21,168 nucleotides of DNA from Krumholzibacterium sp965370495 (lineage in GTDB: Bacteria > Krumholzibacteriota > Krumholzibacteriia > Krumholzibacteriales > Krumholzibacteriaceae). Shown here in pieces: positions 6,272 through 15,430 of the stretch. The number at the start of each line of letters is the position of its first letter. Positions within the stretch are counted from its first letter, which is position 1. The DNA lies in NCBI GenBank assembly GCA_965370495.1, contig CBDUUV010000039.1, positions 1 to 21,168 on the forward strand, read 5' to 3'. Below the pieces are notes generated by a model. It did no database searches, was not told where the DNA came from, and worked only from the letters and a program-made list of their open reading frames with translations. The translations under genes and the position numbers were made by a program.

Positions 6272-7582
6272 TTATCGTAATACTATTGTCGATGTAAGAT
6301 CCGCTTCTGCAACAACATTCCCATCCACGTAAGCGACGCCCCTCATCTTACAGAATCTTTTCTTCAGAGATTTCATCTCGAGCTCGAATCGTATCTGATC
6401 TCCGGGGACAACCGGTTTTCTGAATTTCGCGTTATTGATTCCTATAAAATACACAAGGTATTTCTCATGATCGTCCACGCTTGAAAGGAGAAGAATTCCA
6501 CCGACCTGAGCCATTGCTTCAATGATCAATACTGCCGGCATTATCGGGCGGTTCGGGAAATGACCTGTAAAGAACGGTTCGTTTATCGTAACATTCTTGA
6601 TCCCGACGACTCTCCTTTGGTCTTCCAGTTCAAGGATCCTGTCAACGAGCAGGAAAGGATACCTGTGGGGCATGATATCCATGATAACATTGATATCCCA
6701 ATGATTTTCTACCGGCCCTATCACGTTTCTTGATGATCGCTGCCGCTTTTTGTTTAGAAGCCGGGTAAATTCCAGGTTAAAGCTGTGGCCTGAACGAATC
6801 GCTATGATGTGGCCTTCAATCGGAACTCCTACAAGTGTCAGGTCACCGATAATATCGAGAATCTTGTGCCTGACAAACTCATCGGAAAAGCGCAGCGGTT
6901 CCTTGTTGAGTATCCCTTTCTCATCTACTACTATGGCATTATCAAGGCTTCCACCCTTGATAAGCCCTTCCGATTTCAACATATCTACATCTGACATCAG
7001 GGCAAAAGTCCTGGCCGGAGCAATCTCTCTGGCAAATATATCGGGATTTATATCGATCGAAAGGAATTGGGTGCCAATATGGGGATTTTCATATTCGATT
7101 GTAAAACTGATTTTAAAGCCATCGTACGGCAGAGCTATCAGTTCCACATCACCTCTGTGAAAAGTCACAGGTGCCTGAATCTTGAAATATGGTGCTTGCA
7201 CTCCCTGATTTTCAAAACCCGCTTTTAAAAATTTGTCCACGAGCGAGGCTGCACTTCCATCCTTGGGTTCAGGTGGCTCATCGGCATCAATTTCGATAAC
7301 AATATTGTCTATCTGCAACCCGGAAATCGATGCAAGAATATGTTCGACGGTATGGATGACTGCTCCACCGTTGGAAATAGTCGTATTACGTTTAACCTCT
7401 TTCAAATGGATATACTCCGCAGTAGCAGGGATCTCTACGACAGGGTCAAGATCTACCCTTCTGAATACTATCCCCGAACCCGGGCCAGAGGGCAAAAATA
7501 CGGTTTTGACGTTCTTTCCGGTATGAAGGCCTGTTCCGCTGTAAGTAAAAGCTTTCTTAATCGTCCTTTGCTGTCGGATCAA
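6272..7582 (-). CDS. lpxC-fabZ: Fused LpxC deacetylase and FabZ 3-hydroxyacyl-ACP dehydratase
   Basis: Bifunctional 436-residue protein. Residues 1 to about 285 are LpxC, the zinc UDP-3-O-acyl-GlcNAc deacetylase that commits to lipid A. The zinc motif HTVEH is at 77-81, with later RHKILDIIGDL (second metal ligand region) and SGHSFN. Residues about 298-436 are FabZ, the fatty-acid dehydratase: MPHRYPFLL from 304, FTGHFPNRP with catalytic His near 341, and EAMAQ with Glu near 355. MPGVL is changed to MPAVL. The fusion is known in Bacteroidota, Chlorobiota and relatives and couples lipid A to fatty-acid synthesis. The start is TTG at 7580-7582 with AAAGGA (7590-7595) 7 nt upstream, and it aligns with the usual LpxC N-terminus. 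It overlaps lpxD by 26 nt. Confidence 0.95.
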   Translation of the reverse strand: MIRQQRTIKKAFTYSGTGLHTGKNVKTVFLPSGPGSGIVFRRVDLDPVVEIPATAEYIHLKEVKRNTTISNGGAVIHTVEHILASISGLQIDNIVIEIDADEPPEPKDGSAASLVDKFLKAGFENQGVQAPYFKIQAPVTFHRGDVELIALPYDGFKISFTIEYENPHIGTQFLSIDINPDIFAREIAPARTFALMSDVDMLKSEGLIKGGSLDNAIVVDEKGILNKEPLRFSDEFVRHKILDIIGDLTLVGVPIEGHIIAIRSGHSFNLEFTRLLNKKRQRSSRNVIGPVENHWDINVIMDIMPHRYPFLLVDRILELEDQRRVVGIKNVTINEPFFTGHFPNRPIMPAVLIIEAMAQVGGILLLSSVDDHEKYLVYFIGINNAKFRKPVVPGDQIRFELEMKSLKKRFCKMRGVAYVDGNVVAEADLTSTIVLR

Positions 7583-8618
7583 TTCCCAGTCCTTTCTCGA
7601 GGGCCCTTACCCTGTTCTTCAGGTCTCTGAAATTCTTCAGAAGATCAGGGAGCCTTGCACTGGCTGCATATACCTTTTTGGCAAACAAGTGCTCACGTGC
7701 CGGATAACCTGAAACAGTCGTACCGGCAGGGATCGACTTGGTCACACCTCCCTGGGCGCCAACCATAGCGCCTTCACCAATCCTTATGTGTCCTACCAGG
7801 CCTGCCTGGCCTGCAAGCACAACATTCTTTTCCAATTCCGTACTTCCCGACACTCCTGACTGCGCCGCAAGTACCGAGTTTTCACCAACTCTTACATTAT
7901 GCGCAATCTGAACAAGATTATCGATCTTACACCCGCGGCCGATAAAGGTGGTTCCAGTCGTAGCCCTGTCTACCGTTGTATTCGCCCCGATCTCCACGTC
8001 ATCCTCGATTTTGACGATTCCGATCTGCGGAATTTTGTGATGCTTGTTGCCTTCCTTGGCATAACCAAACCCATCGCTGCCGATCACCGCGCCTGAATGT
8101 ATGATAACCCTGTTGCCTATCTCACATCTTTCACGGACGGTAACATGTGGATAGACAAGGCAATCTTCACCTATCTTTACATCTTCAGCGACGCATACAA
8201 GCGGAAGTATCGTTGTCCTGTCGGCGACAACCACATTCTCCCCTATCACGACATAGGCACCTATTGATACTTCTTTACCGATCCGGGCGCTGTCGGCGAC
8301 AACAGCCATCTTGTGTATACCCCTGGCATACTTCTCCATCGGTCCTTCAGCAAACATTGTCACGACCTTCAGAAATGCAAGGTATGGATTTTTTACTTTG
8401 ATAACCGGCCCCAAAAAACTACCGTTCCCCTCTGCAATGAGGGCTGAAGCCTTTGTCGAAGCAAGGAACGATTCGTACTTCTGATTGGCAAGAAATGTAA
8501 TCTGTCCTTCACCGGCCTCCCTGATACCTGCGACTCCAGATATCCTGATACTGGGGTCACCTGCGACCTCCCCGCCTGTGATCCTGGCCAGCTCTTCAAG
8601 CTTATATGTTTTCATCAT
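7557..8618 (-). CDS. lpxD: UDP-3-O-(3-hydroxyacyl)glucosamine N-acyltransferase LpxD
   Basis: Adds the N-linked acyl chain in lipid A synthesis. The 353 residues comprise an N-terminal uridine-binding domain (about 1-100, with ITFLANQKY), a left-handed beta-helix of hexapeptide repeats (about 105-300) with the catalytic block NLVQIAHNV and the following SVLAAQSGVSGS, and a helical C-terminal tail. The start is one of two tandem ATGs (8616-8618 or 8613-8615); the ribosome site GGGTG is weak, spaced 3 or 6 nt, so the second ATG is equally possible. It is separated from skp by 116 bp carrying a good promoter match, so lpxD likely heads its own transcript as well as being read through from bamA-skp. 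Confidence 0.96.
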   Translation of the reverse strand: MMKTYKLEELARITGGEVAGDPSIRISGVAGIREAGEGQITFLANQKYESFLASTKASALIAEGNGSFLGPVIKVKNPYLAFLKVVTMFAEGPMEKYARGIHKMAVVADSARIGKEVSIGAYVVIGENVVVADRTTILPLVCVAEDVKIGEDCLVYPHVTVRERCEIGNRVIIHSGAVIGSDGFGYAKEGNKHHKIPQIGIVKIEDDVEIGANTTVDRATTGTTFIGRGCKIDNLVQIAHNVRVGENSVLAAQSGVSGSTELEKNVVLAGQAGLVGHIRIGEGAMVGAQGGVTKSIPAGTTVSGYPAREHLFAKKVYAASARLPDLLKNFRDLKNRVRALEKGLGIDPTAKDD

Positions 8619-8667
8619 TACACCCGGCCTGAATACATTTTCACTTTTTACGTACTATCACCTTGAG

Positions 8668-8696
8668 ATTTTACTCCCGGCACCTGAAAAAAGCAA
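8668..8696 (-). promoter_or_regulatory. Candidate sigma-70-type promoter of the lpxD-lpxK operon
   Basis: TTGCTT (8691-8696) and TAAAAT (8668-8673, 5 of 6 to consensus) on the minus strand are separated by exactly 17 nt. The predicted start near 8661 gives a 43-nt leader to lpxD. A run of six T (8685-8690) lies just inside the spacer. It sits in the only sizeable gap inside the envelope block, which supports a real internal promoter. Confidence 0.5.
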
Positions 8697-8734
8697 TTAT
8701 TTATACGGTTCTATTACCTGTAAACTGTCTTAAC

Positions 8735-9280
8735 TTATTGCATTGTTTCTAGTTGCGATTCAAGCTCCGCAATAACAACGTCGGTTAGATCTATCGATTT
8801 ATCGGCATAAATAATATTACCCTGTGAAGAATCAAAGACCATCGTGTATCCTTCGTCTTCTGCCAACTTTGCAATAACGGCATTGATCTTCTCGACGATA
8901 GGATCTGTCAGTTCCTTGTTCCTCCTGGCAGCCTCTCCGTTCTCACCGAATATCTCACTCATATACTGCCGGTATTTCTCTACAGCCGTATCCAATTCCA
9001 GTTTCTTTTCCTGAAGCTTCTCCTCGCTCAACATCAGGCTCTGACTCTGGATATTTTCGCCCATCTGCGCCAACTCTGTTTCCATCTCCTCGGCTCTCTT
9101 CTTCCAGGCTTCAACCTCTTTCTTGTAGATCTCTTCGGCTTCGACAGTCTCCTTGAAATTCGCGAAAATCCTGACTGTATCGATATATCCTATTTTGACC
9201 TCTTCGGCAATCAGAACCGCAGCCTGTACAAGACTAACCGCGAAAATGCCCAGCAACACAATCGATATTTTCTTTTTCAT
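8735..9280 (-). CDS. skp: Skp/OmpH-family periplasmic chaperone
   Basis: Periplasmic holdase that carries unfolded outer-membrane proteins to the Bam complex. The 181 residues begin with a classic signal peptide (MKKK, then a hydrophobic stretch to about residue 20-25). KIGYIDTVRIFANF, the conserved start of the OmpH body domain, follows. A long charged helical coiled-coil (about 45-125) forms the tentacle, and a C-terminal strand block (EGYTMVFDSSQGNIIYAD) returns to the trimer core. AAGGAGG lies 6 nt before the ATG. It is 70 bp downstream of bamA, the usual bamA-skp-lpxD order, so co-transcription is expected. Confidence 0.93.
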   Translation of the reverse strand: MKKKISIVLLGIFAVSLVQAAVLIAEEVKIGYIDTVRIFANFKETVEAEEIYKKEVEAWKKRAEEMETELAQMGENIQSQSLMLSEEKLQEKKLELDTAVEKYRQYMSEIFGENGEAARRNKELTDPIVEKINAVIAKLAEDEGYTMVFDSSQGNIIYADKSIDLTDVVIAELESQLETMQ

Positions 9281-9350
9281 CCCATACCTCCTTATGAATT
9301 CTGTAACTCACGAAATATATTACTTTCCTTCCGGAACGAAACCATTTTTT

Positions 9351-11606
9351 TTAGAAAAATGTCCCGAATGTGAAATGGGGTTCCCACCCTGGACCATCCT
9401 CCTTGTCGAAACCGTAACCATAATCAAATCCCAGGTTACCCATTCCAGGAATCTCAAGCCGGATACCAAGCCCCAACCCTCTCTTCATGCTGAACAGGTT
9501 TGCGTCACGGAATGAATTCCATGTGTTTCCCGCATCAAAGAAGAAAATCCCGTAGACAGCGTCAGAGAAGGGAAAAACAATCTCCTGTGTGAATTTTGTC
9601 ATCAACCGGCCACCGATATATGGGTCGTTACCCTCGGGAACGACTTCATAGAAATCATACCCCCTGAGAGGATTCCTCCTGTTCCCACCCAGGCGGAATT
9701 TCTCATAATCCTCAACGTCGGAACCTCCATACCCATTTATCATAGCAGCATTCATCTCGAGGTGGAAAGTGAACTTCCAGAACAGATTTCTGAACCATGA
9801 CATTCCCGCATTGTAACGGACAAACTTGACGTTTCCGCCGATAGGCCCTCCGGCTACCTCCAGGCTCAGGTTGCTTTGTGAGCCTCTGCTTGGATGGAAG
9901 GGGCTGTCGGTCGAGTTACGGGACAGGCTCAGCATCACTGTGCTCTTGTTCAACGGCCAGTCGACACCTCTGAGGCTTCCCCATGACGGATAGGATGGAT
10001 CGAAATTACTGAGTTCCACCCTTTCAAAACGGTACTGGAGATATGCTCGGGTATAATCGAGCCACGGCAAAGGATACCCGGCCTGTATCGAGAATCCTTT
10101 TCTGCGGTCTGTATAGTACTGCTGGCTAATCCTGTCCTGGACCCAGTTGAACACACTGATAGTCATTGCTATCTCTGAATTGAACAAATGCTGTTCGGAA
10201 TATCTCAGGTTCATGTTCTTACGCCAGCGTCCGAATTCCCAGTCCAGAGCCAATGTTTTTCCGCGGCCAAAAAAGTTGCTCTCCTGTACTCCCAGGAATC
10301 CACTCAGTTTGTTAAGCTGCGAAAAGCCAAAACCGGCCTTGAAATTGCCTGTTTGTTTTTCTTCGACATCTATCAGAAGATTGATGTCCCCCTCTTCATT
10401 TACCTGCTCTGTATCTATCTGCGGAGGCCCGCTGAAATAACCCAGCTGGAAGATCTCACGTATACTTCTCTGAACGTCACCCAGAATAAACCTGTCACCG
10501 GGGTATACATCAAGTTCTCTGCGTATTATTGACTCGAAAGTCTTTGTGTTTCCGGCGATCTTGATCTCCCTTATCGATGCGGGATTGTTCTCGATGATCT
10601 CAAGGGACAGGTCTACTCTGCTCTTTCTTACACTCTGGTCCGGGACAACCCTGCTCCATATATAACCTTTTTCCCAATACAGGCTGTTTATCGACATCTG
10701 CGTAATTTCTACCAGATCAAGAGAGAATGGTTCTCCTTCCTTGATAAAAACAAGTTCTTCTATCTCCTCGTCAGAGACGATGTCATTGCCGGTCCAGTCT
10801 ACCTTCCCCACAAAATACTGTCTTCCCTCTTCTATCTTTATATATACATCAACGTATTCTCCGTCATTGATTTCATCGAGTTCAAGAAGTGAAACACTTA
10901 CATCCAGGTATCCTTCATTTCTATATAATGACTCGATACGGGTGAGATCCTCATCGAGGATTTTCGGTTTGTATTCCCCCCCTCTCCACCAATGGTTCAC
11001 ATTACTTTCCATCGCCTTTCTAAACTTCTTTGATTCGATAGCCCCGTTTCCGATAAAATCGATATGCCTGATCTTGACTTTTTTACCCTCATCGATGAGA
11101 TATGTAACGTAGATCCTGTGTTCATCCGGAAGTTCATTCATGCGGGTAGTAATCTTTGCCCTGTTATAACCTTTCTCGCTCAACAACTCCTGAATTTGTG
11201 CTATATCATTCGTTATAATCGCGGGACGGGCAAAAAACCCTTTCCTTAACATTATCTTCGCCCTGATATCTTCATCACTGACGTGATCATTCCCATCCAG
11301 AAAAACATCCTTGACGCGGGGATATTCCTCTACCTTCACCGTGATCACGGCTTTGCCTTCCTCTTCGCTGTACAAAGCTGTAACGTCGGCAAAATCCTTG
11401 GTTCTTATCAGTCTCCTGATACCTTGAGAGATCCTTTCACCCTTGAATTCCTCTCCCACCAATACCCCGAATATTGATACGATCTTTTTCTCAGAGACAA
11501 ATATGTTTCCCTCGATATCCACTCTTGCTATATCTATAGCTCCGGCGCCCGCAGTCAGTGTCACCAGTATCAGAGCTAAAAGTGCTGACAGTACTGAAAT
11601 CCTCAT
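9351..11606 (-). CDS. bamA: Outer membrane protein assembly factor BamA
   Basis: Omp85 protein that inserts beta-barrel proteins into the outer membrane. The 751 residues contain a signal peptide (about 1-23), five POTRA domains (roughly 24-95, 96-175, 176-262, 265-345 and 347-420) and a 16-strand barrel to the end. The lid-loop motif VRGF appears as LRGY (in NPLRGYDF), and GGNRR precedes it. The last strand ends in Phe (HFTFGTFF), the expected beta-signal. GAGGAAGGG upstream of the ATG is the likely ribosome site. The gene follows a 261-bp gap after clpC with a weak promoter candidate, so it probably begins the envelope transcription unit. Confidence 0.96.
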   Translation of the reverse strand: MRISVLSALLALILVTLTAGAGAIDIARVDIEGNIFVSEKKIVSIFGVLVGEEFKGERISQGIRRLIRTKDFADVTALYSEEEGKAVITVKVEEYPRVKDVFLDGNDHVSDEDIRAKIMLRKGFFARPAIITNDIAQIQELLSEKGYNRAKITTRMNELPDEHRIYVTYLIDEGKKVKIRHIDFIGNGAIESKKFRKAMESNVNHWWRGGEYKPKILDEDLTRIESLYRNEGYLDVSVSLLELDEINDGEYVDVYIKIEEGRQYFVGKVDWTGNDIVSDEEIEELVFIKEGEPFSLDLVEITQMSINSLYWEKGYIWSRVVPDQSVRKSRVDLSLEIIENNPASIREIKIAGNTKTFESIIRRELDVYPGDRFILGDVQRSIREIFQLGYFSGPPQIDTEQVNEEGDINLLIDVEEKQTGNFKAGFGFSQLNKLSGFLGVQESNFFGRGKTLALDWEFGRWRKNMNLRYSEQHLFNSEIAMTISVFNWVQDRISQQYYTDRRKGFSIQAGYPLPWLDYTRAYLQYRFERVELSNFDPSYPSWGSLRGVDWPLNKSTVMLSLSRNSTDSPFHPSRGSQSNLSLEVAGGPIGGNVKFVRYNAGMSWFRNLFWKFTFHLEMNAAMINGYGGSDVEDYEKFRLGGNRRNPLRGYDFYEVVPEGNDPYIGGRLMTKFTQEIVFPFSDAVYGIFFFDAGNTWNSFRDANLFSMKRGLGLGIRLEIPGMGNLGFDYGYGFDKEDGPGWEPHFTFGTFF

Positions 11607-11867
11607 TTATTCCCTTCCTCGTTGAACCACCCTTTGAATCCGGGGAAGCCTAGCACAACTCCTCGCAGATTGCCAAGATAAAAGGATAGCCGTGAAACAC
11701 CAGGGCACGGCCGGCATCAGGAGAAATATCTCCTCAATAAATACCAAAAAACCGTACAAGGGGCGGGTGTGGGAATGCAAACGTGCTTGTTCCCGGCCTG
11801 TCATATACCCGGGTCCAGCCCGGGCATATATATCGTTTTACGATTGGATCAGTAAAAAGGTTCCCGT
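11607..11867. other. Intergenic gap between clpC and bamA, with a hairpin
   Basis: This is the longest gene-free stretch (261 bp). It holds the weak bamA promoter candidate and, at 11808-11824, a CCCGGG-TCCAG-CCCGGG hairpin extended by 4 more pairs beyond an A/C mismatch (about 11804-11828). The hairpin lies 40 nt downstream of the clpC stop, but no T-run follows on the minus strand, so a terminator is only possible. A 65-residue open frame (11607-11804, minus) has no ribosome site or recognisable features. Confidence 0.4.
11647..11676 (-). promoter_or_regulatory. Weak promoter candidate upstream of bamA
   Basis: TTGGCA (11671-11676) is followed after 18 nt by TAGGCT (11647-11652), preceded by TG as in an extended -10. 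The -10 matches consensus at only 3 of 6 positions. The predicted start near 11640 leaves about 34 nt to the bamA ATG. It is listed because bamA must have a promoter in this gap or be read through from clpC. Confidence 0.3.
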
Positions 11868-14333
11868 CTATTCTGGATTTCCTGTCTCGATTTTTTTAAT
11901 GATTTCGAACAGCAATTTTTCCGAGCCAGGCACCATGGTGATCTTCAATTTGTCATTCTTGTCGATATCGCCTGCCAGTATTTTCTCGCTGAGCGGGTCT
12001 TCGAGAAGTTTCTGTATCGCTCTCTTCAGGGGCCTTGCACCCAGCGTAGGATCGTACCCCTTGTCGATTATGAAATTTTTTGCTTCGACGGTAATCTCGA
12101 AATCGAGTTTCATGGACTCAAGACGACAGTAAAGGTCCTTCAGCAAAATATCGATGACCTTCATCAGATCCTTGCGGTCGAGTTGCCGGAACACGATCAT
12201 TTCATCTATCCTGTTGATAAATTCGGGGTTAAAGATCTGTTTGGCAGCATCCATGATCTTGCTTTTCATATGTTCATATCCAGTATCGCTTTCATCCTCG
12301 CCGGACACGAATCCGAATGCTTTTTTGCCCCTGACATCTTTCGCTCCGGCATTTGACGTCATGATAAGTACCGTATTCTTGAAATCAACCTTTCGTCCGA
12401 ATGAATCGGTAATACTACCTTCCTCCAGGATCTGCAGAAGCAGGTTGAATACATCAGGATGTGCTTTTTCGATCTCGTCCAGCAATACTACCGAGTACGG
12501 TTTACGCCTGATTTTCTCGGTAAGCTGTCCGCCTTCCTCGTACCCAACGTATCCGGGAGGGGCTCCGATGAGTCTGGATATCGCAAACTTTTCCATATAT
12601 TCCGACATATCTATCTGAATCAGCGCATCCTCATTCTCGAAAAGAGTTGCCGACAGCGTCCTTGCCAGTTCGGTCTTTCCAACACCGGTCGGTCCAAGAA
12701 ATATAAACGACCCTATCGGGCGCTTCGGATCCCTGAGCCCGGCCCTGTTCCTTCTGACCGCCTTGGATATCGCTTTCAGCGCAGGTTCCTGGCCGACAAC
12801 GCGTTTTCTGAGTTCTTCTTCGAGGTTAAGGAGCTTGACAGTTTCCTCTTCCTCGACATCAGCGACGGGAATGCCTGTCATATCAGAGATAATATTGGCG
12901 ATATCCCTCCCCGTAACAACCGATTCCTGTTCCTGCCTGGATTCAGCCCATTCCCGGTGTTTCTGCTTGAGTTCTTCGCGAAGTTCCTTTTCCTGGTCAC
13001 GGAACGAAGCTGCTTTTTCAAACTCCTGGGCCTGGATCGAGGACTCCTTTTCTTTTGCTATTTCTTCGATGCGCTTTTTCATTTCTCGGAGTTCTTCCGG
13101 TGTGGTCGTAACAGAGAGCCTTGCTCTCGCGCCAGCTTCATCGATGACATCTATTGCTTTGTCCGGAAGGAACCTTCCCTGTATATACCGCTGGCTCAGG
13201 TATACTGCCTGCTTCAGGGCATCATCCTCGAATTTCGTCCTGTGATGAGCCTCATATTTGTCACGAAGCCCCTCGAGTATCTTGATCGATTCTTTTTCGG
13301 ACGGAGGATTGATAATGATCGATTGGAATCTTCTTTCCAGTGCACCATCCTTTTCAATATGCTTCCTGTATTCGTCCAGGGTAGTTGCGCCTATACACTG
13401 GATCTCACCCCTTGCAAGAGCTGGTTTCAGCATATTCGAAGCATCTATCGCGCCCTCCGCACCACCGGCACCGACAATAGTATGAATCTCGTCTATGAAA
13501 ATGATAACTTCTTCGTTATCACGAATCTCGTTGATAATGCTCTTCAGCCGTTCCTCAAATTGTCCTCTGTATTTCGTTCCAGCAACAACAGATGCCAGAT
13601 CGAGAGTAGTTATCCTTTTGTCTTTTAACAGCTCGGGAACCTTATTGAAAACTATCGCCTGGGCAAGCCCCTCGATTATAGCTGATTTGCCAACTCCCGG
13701 TTCTCCGATAAGAACGGGATTATTCTTCTTGCGCCTGCACAGAATCTGGATGATCCTGTTCATCTCGCGTTCCCTGCCAATGATCGGGTCCAGCTTGTTG
13801 TCTCTTGCCATCTGAGTCAGGTCTCTACCAAACTGATCGAGAGTCGGAGATTCGCTCTTCGCTTTTATCCCCTTACTTCCACCCACGCTACCACCACCCT
13901 GGTGAAGGATCTTCATTATCTCTTCGCGAACCCTTTTCCTGTCTACACCGAGTTCAAGCAATACACGGGCGGCTACACCCTCTCCCTCACGAATCAGGCC
14001 AAGCAGAAGATGTTCTGTTCCAACATAATTATGTCCCAGTAACCGTGCTTCCTCAACGGAAAGTTCGAGGACACGTTTTGCTCTCGGTGTCAACGGGATC
14101 TCACCTAGTGTAAGAGTTCCGCCTGTCGGTTTTACCAGGTTTTCTATAGCCTGTTGTATCTGTTCCAGGTTAAGATCGAGTTTCTGAAGTACGCGTGCTG
14201 CGATCCCCTCACCTTCACGAACAATACCCAGCAACAGGTGTTCTGTACCAATATAGTCATGCTGGAGCCTGTTTGCCTCGTCCCTGGCAAGATAGATGAC
14301 TTTTCTTACCCGTTCTGTAAACTTGTCATTCAT
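11868..14333 (-). CDS. clpC: ATP-dependent Clp protease ATPase subunit ClpC
   Basis: Hexameric AAA+ unfoldase that feeds substrates to ClpP; in Bacillus it recognises proteins phosphorylated on arginine by McsB. The 821 residues contain two Clp-N repeats (about 1-145, each with GTEHLLLG), AAA-1 with Walker A GEPGVGKS and Walker B FIDEIH, a ClpC-length middle domain with a UVR-like helix (QEFEKAASFRDQEKEL), AAA-2 with GPTGVGKTE and LLDEIEKAH, then the D2-small domain. A ClpP-contact tripeptide of the xGF type appears as FGF in KKAFGFVSG. The middle domain length and linkage to mcsA-mcsB favour ClpC over ClpA/ClpB. It lies 41 bp after mcsB. No clpP or ctsR is nearby. Confidence 0.96.
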   Translation of the reverse strand: MNDKFTERVRKVIYLARDEANRLQHDYIGTEHLLLGIVREGEGIAARVLQKLDLNLEQIQQAIENLVKPTGGTLTLGEIPLTPRAKRVLELSVEEARLLGHNYVGTEHLLLGLIREGEGVAARVLLELGVDRKRVREEIMKILHQGGGSVGGSKGIKAKSESPTLDQFGRDLTQMARDNKLDPIIGREREMNRIIQILCRRKKNNPVLIGEPGVGKSAIIEGLAQAIVFNKVPELLKDKRITTLDLASVVAGTKYRGQFEERLKSIINEIRDNEEVIIFIDEIHTIVGAGGAEGAIDASNMLKPALARGEIQCIGATTLDEYRKHIEKDGALERRFQSIIINPPSEKESIKILEGLRDKYEAHHRTKFEDDALKQAVYLSQRYIQGRFLPDKAIDVIDEAGARARLSVTTTPEELREMKKRIEEIAKEKESSIQAQEFEKAASFRDQEKELREELKQKHREWAESRQEQESVVTGRDIANIISDMTGIPVADVEEEETVKLLNLEEELRKRVVGQEPALKAISKAVRRNRAGLRDPKRPIGSFIFLGPTGVGKTELARTLSATLFENEDALIQIDMSEYMEKFAISRLIGAPPGYVGYEEGGQLTEKIRRKPYSVVLLDEIEKAHPDVFNLLLQILEEGSITDSFGRKVDFKNTVLIMTSNAGAKDVRGKKAFGFVSGEDESDTGYEHMKSKIMDAAKQIFNPEFINRIDEMIVFRQLDRKDLMKVIDILLKDLYCRLESMKLDFEITVEAKNFIIDKGYDPTLGARPLKRAIQKLLEDPLSEKILAGDIDKNDKLKITMVPGSEKLLFEIIKKIETGNPE

Positions 14334-14374
14334 ACGGCCTTCAACATCCTTTCATCCGAATCATCCATCCGTGG

Positions 14375-15430
14375 TCAATCCCAGTTCAATCTGGATCTGA
14401 TATGATCAGCCCTGATCCTGTCTCTTTCTTCAGGTTTCATGGCCTTCTTGTAGAGCATTTGAAGATGCATCGGCTGTATCATTATCAGAATTTCGTTCAA
14501 ATTTACCAGTTCTATGTCATTGATGATCCCAAGCCCTATGCCAAGCCTGACAGAGGAAATCAAACTCATTGCCTCTCTTGAAGTTACAAGCCTGGCACTT
14601 TTCAGGATCCCATACGACCTCCAGACCCTGTCTTCCAGCAAAGTCCGTGCCTCCCTTACGAGGCTCTTTCTTGCTTTTTTTTCGAACTCGATGACCTTCC
14701 TTATATGCGATTCTATATTTGTAACAGTATCTATTTCCGAAAGGCCAAGTGTAATGCTGTTCGAAATCTGGAAAAAGTCCCCCTCCACCTCGCTTCCCTC
14801 ACCGTAACTTCCCCGTACGGTAAGCCTTACATGCCTTAAACCATCGATCAGCTGCCTGATATCATTATTATGTACAAGGCCTGGAAGATGCACCATAGCC
14901 GATACCCTGAGCCCGGTTCCGACATTCGTCGTGCATGCCGTCAGGTAGCCAAGCCTTTCCGAAAAAGCAAATTCAAGTCTTTCGTCAAGCTCATCGTCAA
15001 AACCATTGATTTTCTTGAATGCTTTCCTGACCGAGAGCCCCGATTCGAGAGACTGGATCCTCAAGTGATCCTCTTCGTTGATCATTACACTCAGTTTCTC
15101 AGCTTTATCGACGATAAGGCTTCTACTCTTGAAATTCTTTACCAGTTCCTGGGATATAAGACGTCTCTCCGCAAGCACCATCCGTTCCGTCTCGGCAATC
15201 TCGTCCATATCGAATGTAAAAGCGCCACGCATGGATGAAGTGCTGAAAACAGCTCCCTTTATCTCTCGCGATAATTCCTCCAGAACTTCGGATTTCGCCA
15301 CATGCGAAAAAGGCCTGTTAACGAGATTTCTGGCAAGCCTTACCCTGCAGGAGAGAACGATCTCACTTTCTTCTCCATCTCCGGACAACCATTCCGCCGG
15401 CTTTTCAATCAATTCCGAGAGTTCAGACAT
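14375..15430 (-). CDS. mcsB: Protein-arginine kinase McsB
   Basis: Phosphorylates arginine side chains of proteins, marking them for ClpCP. The 351-residue protein has the phosphagen-kinase fold. CRVRLARN (28-35) binds nucleotide phosphates, CTTNVGTGLR carries the active-site Cys region, and GSYGEGSEVEGDFFQISN supplies the loop with catalytic acids. The C-terminal RDRIRA (336-341) matches the RDxxRA phosphoarginine-binding motif known to regulate Bacillus McsB. The ATG at 15428-15430 is preferred: GGAGGGG ends 7-10 nt upstream and the start overlaps the mcsA stop by 8 nt (ATGTCTGA). An upstream in-frame GTG at 15451 would add only seven basic residues. Translation is likely coupled to mcsA, its activator. 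Confidence 0.95.
   Translation of the reverse strand: MSELSELIEKPAEWLSGDGEESEIVLSCRVRLARNLVNRPFSHVAKSEVLEELSREIKGAVFSTSSMRGAFTFDMDEIAETERMVLAERRLISQELVKNFKSRSLIVDKAEKLSVMINEEDHLRIQSLESGLSVRKAFKKINGFDDELDERLEFAFSERLGYLTACTTNVGTGLRVSAMVHLPGLVHNNDIRQLIDGLRHVRLTVRGSYGEGSEVEGDFFQISNSITLGLSEIDTVTNIESHIRKVIEFEKKARKSLVREARTLLEDRVWRSYGILKSARLVTSREAMSLISSVRLGIGLGIINDIELVNLNEILIMIQPMHLQMLYKKAMKPEERDRIRADHIRSRLNWD

Noticed and set aside
9281..9350. Promoter for skp in the bamA-skp gap
   Set aside because: TAATAT is present but no acceptable -35 lies at 16-18 nt; co-transcription with bamA is simpler.
11607..11804. 65-codon minus-strand open frame between clpC and bamA
   Set aside because: No ribosome site, no recognisable protein features, and it ends exactly at the bamA start; it overlaps the bamA promoter candidate. 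It looks like chance.
12459..13628. 389-codon plus-strand open frame
   Set aside because: Wholly antisense to clpC, with a Phe/Ser/Cys-rich composition typical of a reverse-strand shadow of a conserved gene.
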